Positions 61,507 through 64,000 of a stretch of 64,000 nt of DNA are shown in pieces. The stretch's first letter is position 1, and every line of letters starts with the position of its first letter. The DNA comes from Pseudomonas jinjuensis (lineage in GTDB: Bacteria > Pseudomonadota > Gammaproteobacteria > Pseudomonadales > Pseudomonadaceae). The notes under the pieces were generated by a model. It was given only the letters and a program-made list of their open reading frames with translations, was not told the origin of the DNA and searched no databases. The stretch spans positions 186,001 to 250,000 of the forward strand of contig NZ_FNIJ01000005.1 of NCBI RefSeq assembly GCF_900103845.1. Direction: 5' to 3'. A program made the position numbers and the translations under genes.

Positions 61507-63928
61507 GCCGTCGGACAACGAGGTCATCCGCGACCTCAAGGACTTCGACGCGCGCTCGGGCAACATGCTCGAACGCCTGATCTTCAACAACCGCTGGCTG
61601 ATCATTCTCGGTTGCCTGCTGGTCACCGTGTTCCTCGCCCTGCAGATGCGCAGCCTGACCATCGCCGCCAGCTACGAGAAGACGCTGCCGCACAGCCATC
61701 CGTACATCAAGAACTTCCTCGACAACCGCGCCGAGCTGCGCGGGCTGGGCGAGTCCATCCGCATCGTGGTGGAAGCGCGCGACGGCGACATCTTCAACGC
61801 CGAGTACCTGGCCGAACTGGCGAAGATCAACGACGAGATCTTCATCCTGCCCGGCGTCGACCGCCCGTGGATGAAGTCGATCTTCACCCCGGTGGTGCGC
61901 TGGACCGAAGTGACCGAGGAAGGCTTCACCGGCGGTCCGGTATTGCCCAACGACTACGACGGCTCGCCGCGCTCCATCGAGAACTTGCGGATCAACATCG
62001 GCCGCGCCGATGCCGTGGGCAGCCTGGTCGCCCGCGACTACCGCTCCAGCATGATCATCGTCCCGCTGATGGCGCGCGACGCCGAAGGCAATGCGGTGGA
62101 CTACCAGGCGCTGTCGCGCTCCATCGAGGAAATCCGCCAGCGCCACACCACGGGTCCGGATGCCAAGGTCAACATCTACGTCATCGGCTTCGCCAAGCTG
62201 ATCGGCGACCTGATCGCCGGCCTGGAAAAGGTCATGCTGTTCTTCATCGCCGCGGTGATCATCGCGGTGGCGATCATCTACTCCTACACCCGCTGCATCC
62301 GCAGCACGCTGCTGGTGCTGAGCTGTTCGATCACCGCGGTGGTGTGGCAGCTCGGGCTGGTCGCGCTGCTCGGCTACAACCTCGACCCGTTCTCCATGCT
62401 CGTGCCGTTCCTCGTGGTGGCCATCGGCGTCAGCCATGGCGCGCAGAAGATGAACGGCATCATGCAGGACATCGGCCGCGGCACCCATCGCCTGGTGGCG
62501 GCGCGCTACACCTTCCGCCGCCTGTTCCTGGCCGGGATCACCGCGCTGCTGGCGGACGTGGTCGGCTTCGCCGTGCTGGCGATCATCGACATCCCGGTGA
62601 TCCGCGAACTGGCGCTGACCGCCAGCATCGGCGTCGGCGTGCTGATCTTCACCAACCTGATCCTGATCCCGGTGCTGCTGTCCTTCATCGGCGTGTCGCC
62701 GAAGGCCGCCCAGCGCAGCCTGCAGGCGGACAGCGCCGAGGCCGGTCCGGTGTGGAAGACGCTGGAGCACTTCACCTCGCGTCCGTGGGCCATCGGTGCG
62801 CTGCTGGTTTCTCTGGTGCTGGGCTGCTGGGGTTTCGTCACCGCGCAGCGGCTGCAGGTCGGCGACCTCGATGCCGGCGCGCCGGAGCTGCGGGCGGATT
62901 CGCGCTACAACCTCGACAACGCCTTCATCACCTCGCACTACAGCATCTCCAGCGACGTGTTCGCGGTGATGGTGAAGACCAGTGACGACGGTTGCCGCTC
63001 CTACGAAACCCTGACCGAAGTCGACCGCCTCGGCTGGCGCCTGGCGCAGGTGCCGGGCGTGCAGCGCACCGCCTCGCTGGCGGACACCGTGCGCACCTAC
63101 ACGGCGGGGATGTTCGAGGGCAACCCGAAGTGGTCGACCATCAGCGACAACCAGGGAATCATCGACGCGCAGATCGGCAACGCCGTGTCGTGGAACTCCG
63201 AGTTCCTCAACACCCGCTGCACCCTGACGCCGGTGGTGGCCTACCTCGCCGACCACAAGGCCGACACCCTGGACAAGGTGGTCGCCGCCGCGCAGGACTT
63301 CGCCGACCAGCACAACACCGAGGGCCGCGAGTTCCTGCTGGCCGCGGGCAATGCGGGCGTCGACGCGGCCACCAATATCGTGGTCAAGCAGGCCAACCGC
63401 GAAATGCTGCTGTACGTCTACGCCGCCGTGGCGCTGCTGTGCCTGATCACCTTCCGCAGCTGGCGCGCGGTGATCGTCGCGCTGCTGCCGCTGGTGCTCA
63501 CCTCGATCCTCGCCGAAGCGCTGATGGTCTACCTCGGCATCGGCGTGAAGGTCGCCACCCTGCCGGTGGTGGCACTGGGTGTCGGCATCGGCATCGACTA
63601 TGCGATCTACCTGCTGAGCATCCAGCTCGCCTTCCAGCGCAGCGGCATGAGCGTCGCCGAAGCCTACCGCAAGGCGCTGGCGACCACCGGCAAGGTCGTC
63701 GCGCTGGTGGGCGTCACGCTGGCCGCGGGCGTCATCACCTGGGCCTGGTCGCCCATCAAGTTCCAGGCCGACATGGGCATCCTGCTCACCTTCATGTTCG
63801 CCTGGAACATGCTCGGCGCGCTGATTCTCGTACCGGCGCTGTCGCACTTCCTGCTGCAGGGCCAGTCCCGCCGCCAGGAGGCCGCCGACGCGCCGCGCAA
63901 CATCACCAACGCAGAGGGAGCCTTCTGA
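61487..63928 (+). CDS. MMPL/RND-superfamily transporter
   Basis: An 813-residue inner-membrane transporter with two blocks of about six helices (near 30-50 and 245-400; near 445-465 and 645-800) and two large periplasmic loops, the RND/MMPL hydrophobe-exporter form. Start is ATG 61487 or the next ATG 61490 after a GGGGG site. Drives proton-coupled movement of a lipid-like substrate with DUF1302/DUF1329/YCF48. Confidence 0.88.
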   Translation: MMVAIAKPSDNEVIRDLKDFDARSGNMLERLIFNNRWLIILGCLLVTVFLALQMRSLTIAASYEKTLPHSHPYIKNFLDNRAELRGLGESIRIVVEARDGDIFNAEYLAELAKINDEIFILPGVDRPWMKSIFTPVVRWTEVTEEGFTGGPVLPNDYDGSPRSIENLRINIGRADAVGSLVARDYRSSMIIVPLMARDAEGNAVDYQALSRSIEEIRQRHTTGPDAKVNIYVIGFAKLIGDLIAGLEKVMLFFIAAVIIAVAIIYSYTRCIRSTLLVLSCSITAVVWQLGLVALLGYNLDPFSMLVPFLVVAIGVSHGAQKMNGIMQDIGRGTHRLVAARYTFRRLFLAGITALLADVVGFAVLAIIDIPVIRELALTASIGVGVLIFTNLILIPVLLSFIGVSPKAAQRSLQADSAEAGPVWKTLEHFTSRPWAIGALLVSLVLGCWGFVTAQRLQVGDLDAGAPELRADSRYNLDNAFITSHYSISSDVFAVMVKTSDDGCRSYETLTEVDRLGWRLAQVPGVQRTASLADTVRTYTAGMFEGNPKWSTISDNQGIIDAQIGNAVSWNSEFLNTRCTLTPVVAYLADHKADTLDKVVAAAQDFADQHNTEGREFLLAAGNAGVDAATNIVVKQANREMLLYVYAAVALLCLITFRSWRAVIVALLPLVLTSILAEALMVYLGIGVKVATLPVVALGVGIGIDYAIYLLSIQLAFQRSGMSVAEAYRKALATTGKVVALVGVTLAAGVITWAWSPIKFQADMGILLTFMFAWNMLGALILVPALSHFLLQGQSRRQEAADAPRNITNAEGAF

Positions 63929-64000
63929 TGAATCGACTGCAAGACAAGGTCGCCCTGATCCTGGGCGCCGGCGGGCGCGACAACATGGGCCAGGAAATCG
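63928..64000 (+). CDS. short-chain dehydrogenase N-terminus (partial)
   Basis: The first 24 codons, overlapping the pump stop by ATGA: MNRLQDKVALILGAGGRDNM. VALILGAGG is the Rossmann start of an SDR oxidoreductase. The gene is cut by the window edge. It would act on a hydroxyl/keto group of the operon's substrate. Confidence 0.7.
   Translation, partial: MNRLQDKVALILGAGGRDNMGQEI

Noticed and set aside
60100-61662. 520-codon antisense frame over the YCF48 gene
   Set aside because: Repetitive His/Ala/Gly composition of a shadow frame.
61307-63847. 846-codon open frame antisense to the MMPL gene
   Set aside because: His/Asp/Gly/Arg-rich shadow product caused by high GC3 in the real gene; no domain and no ribosome site.

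Overview
The window looks like a gamma-proteobacterial, most likely Pseudomonas, chromosome: high GC, OprD-type porin, paired DUF1302/DUF1329 genes and Pseudomonas-style catabolic operons. It has three parts. A large accessory island (about 2.0-40.0 kb) separates a ribosomally-made-peptide maturation locus on the left from ordinary catabolic genes on the right.

Left edge (1-1902, minus strand): hxsD-hxsB-hxsC of the His-Xaa-Ser radical-SAM system; hxsC runs off the left end. Next come mobile genes: an AT-rich degenerate tyrosine recombinase (2.2-3.2 kb), a compact Tn7-like operon tnsA-tnsB-tnsC-tniQ with overlapping genes (3.5-8.4 kb), a striking 41-bp dyad (8668-8708), a Tn4651-type cointegrate-resolution pair tnpS/tnpT around a small inverted repeat (9.1-11.1 kb), an orphan AbiEi-type antitoxin and decayed IS debris.

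Centre (12.4-38.8 kb): a WYL repressor-like gene faces a 25-kb co-directional array of SNF2 helicase (DrmD-like), SbcD-like nuclease, SbcC-like ATPase, large adenine DNA methyltransferase (DrmMI-like), DUF2939 membrane protein, ZorA, ZorB, ZorE-like HNH nuclease, a 2117-residue DruE/YprA-type helicase and a RelE-UvrD fusion. It reads as one composite anti-phage locus combining DISARM/Druantia-like, Zorya-II-like and SbcCD-like parts. The HNH nuclease and the giant helicase end in a similar C-terminal module, which links the Zorya half to the helicase half.

Right (40.2-56.3 kb): a catabolic cluster with aldehyde dehydrogenase, two-component Rieske oxygenase, cytoplasmic sulfatase, GMC alcohol oxidase/dehydrogenase, two DUF202 membrane proteins, porin, TauE/SafE exporter, GntR regulator, MFS importer and a FAD/Fe-S dehydrogenase. 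A near-perfect palindrome (AAAGCTATATAGCTTT) recurs upstream of the aldehyde dehydrogenase, gntR and MFS genes and probably is the GntR operator. The substrate is plausibly an organic sulfate ester or sulfonated/methylated aromatic; this is inference. The last 7 kb (57.2-64.0 kb) is a very GC-rich DUF1302-DUF1329-YCF48-MMPL-SDR operon typical of hydrophobic-compound (terpene/sterol/lipid) metabolism; the SDR gene is cut by the right edge.
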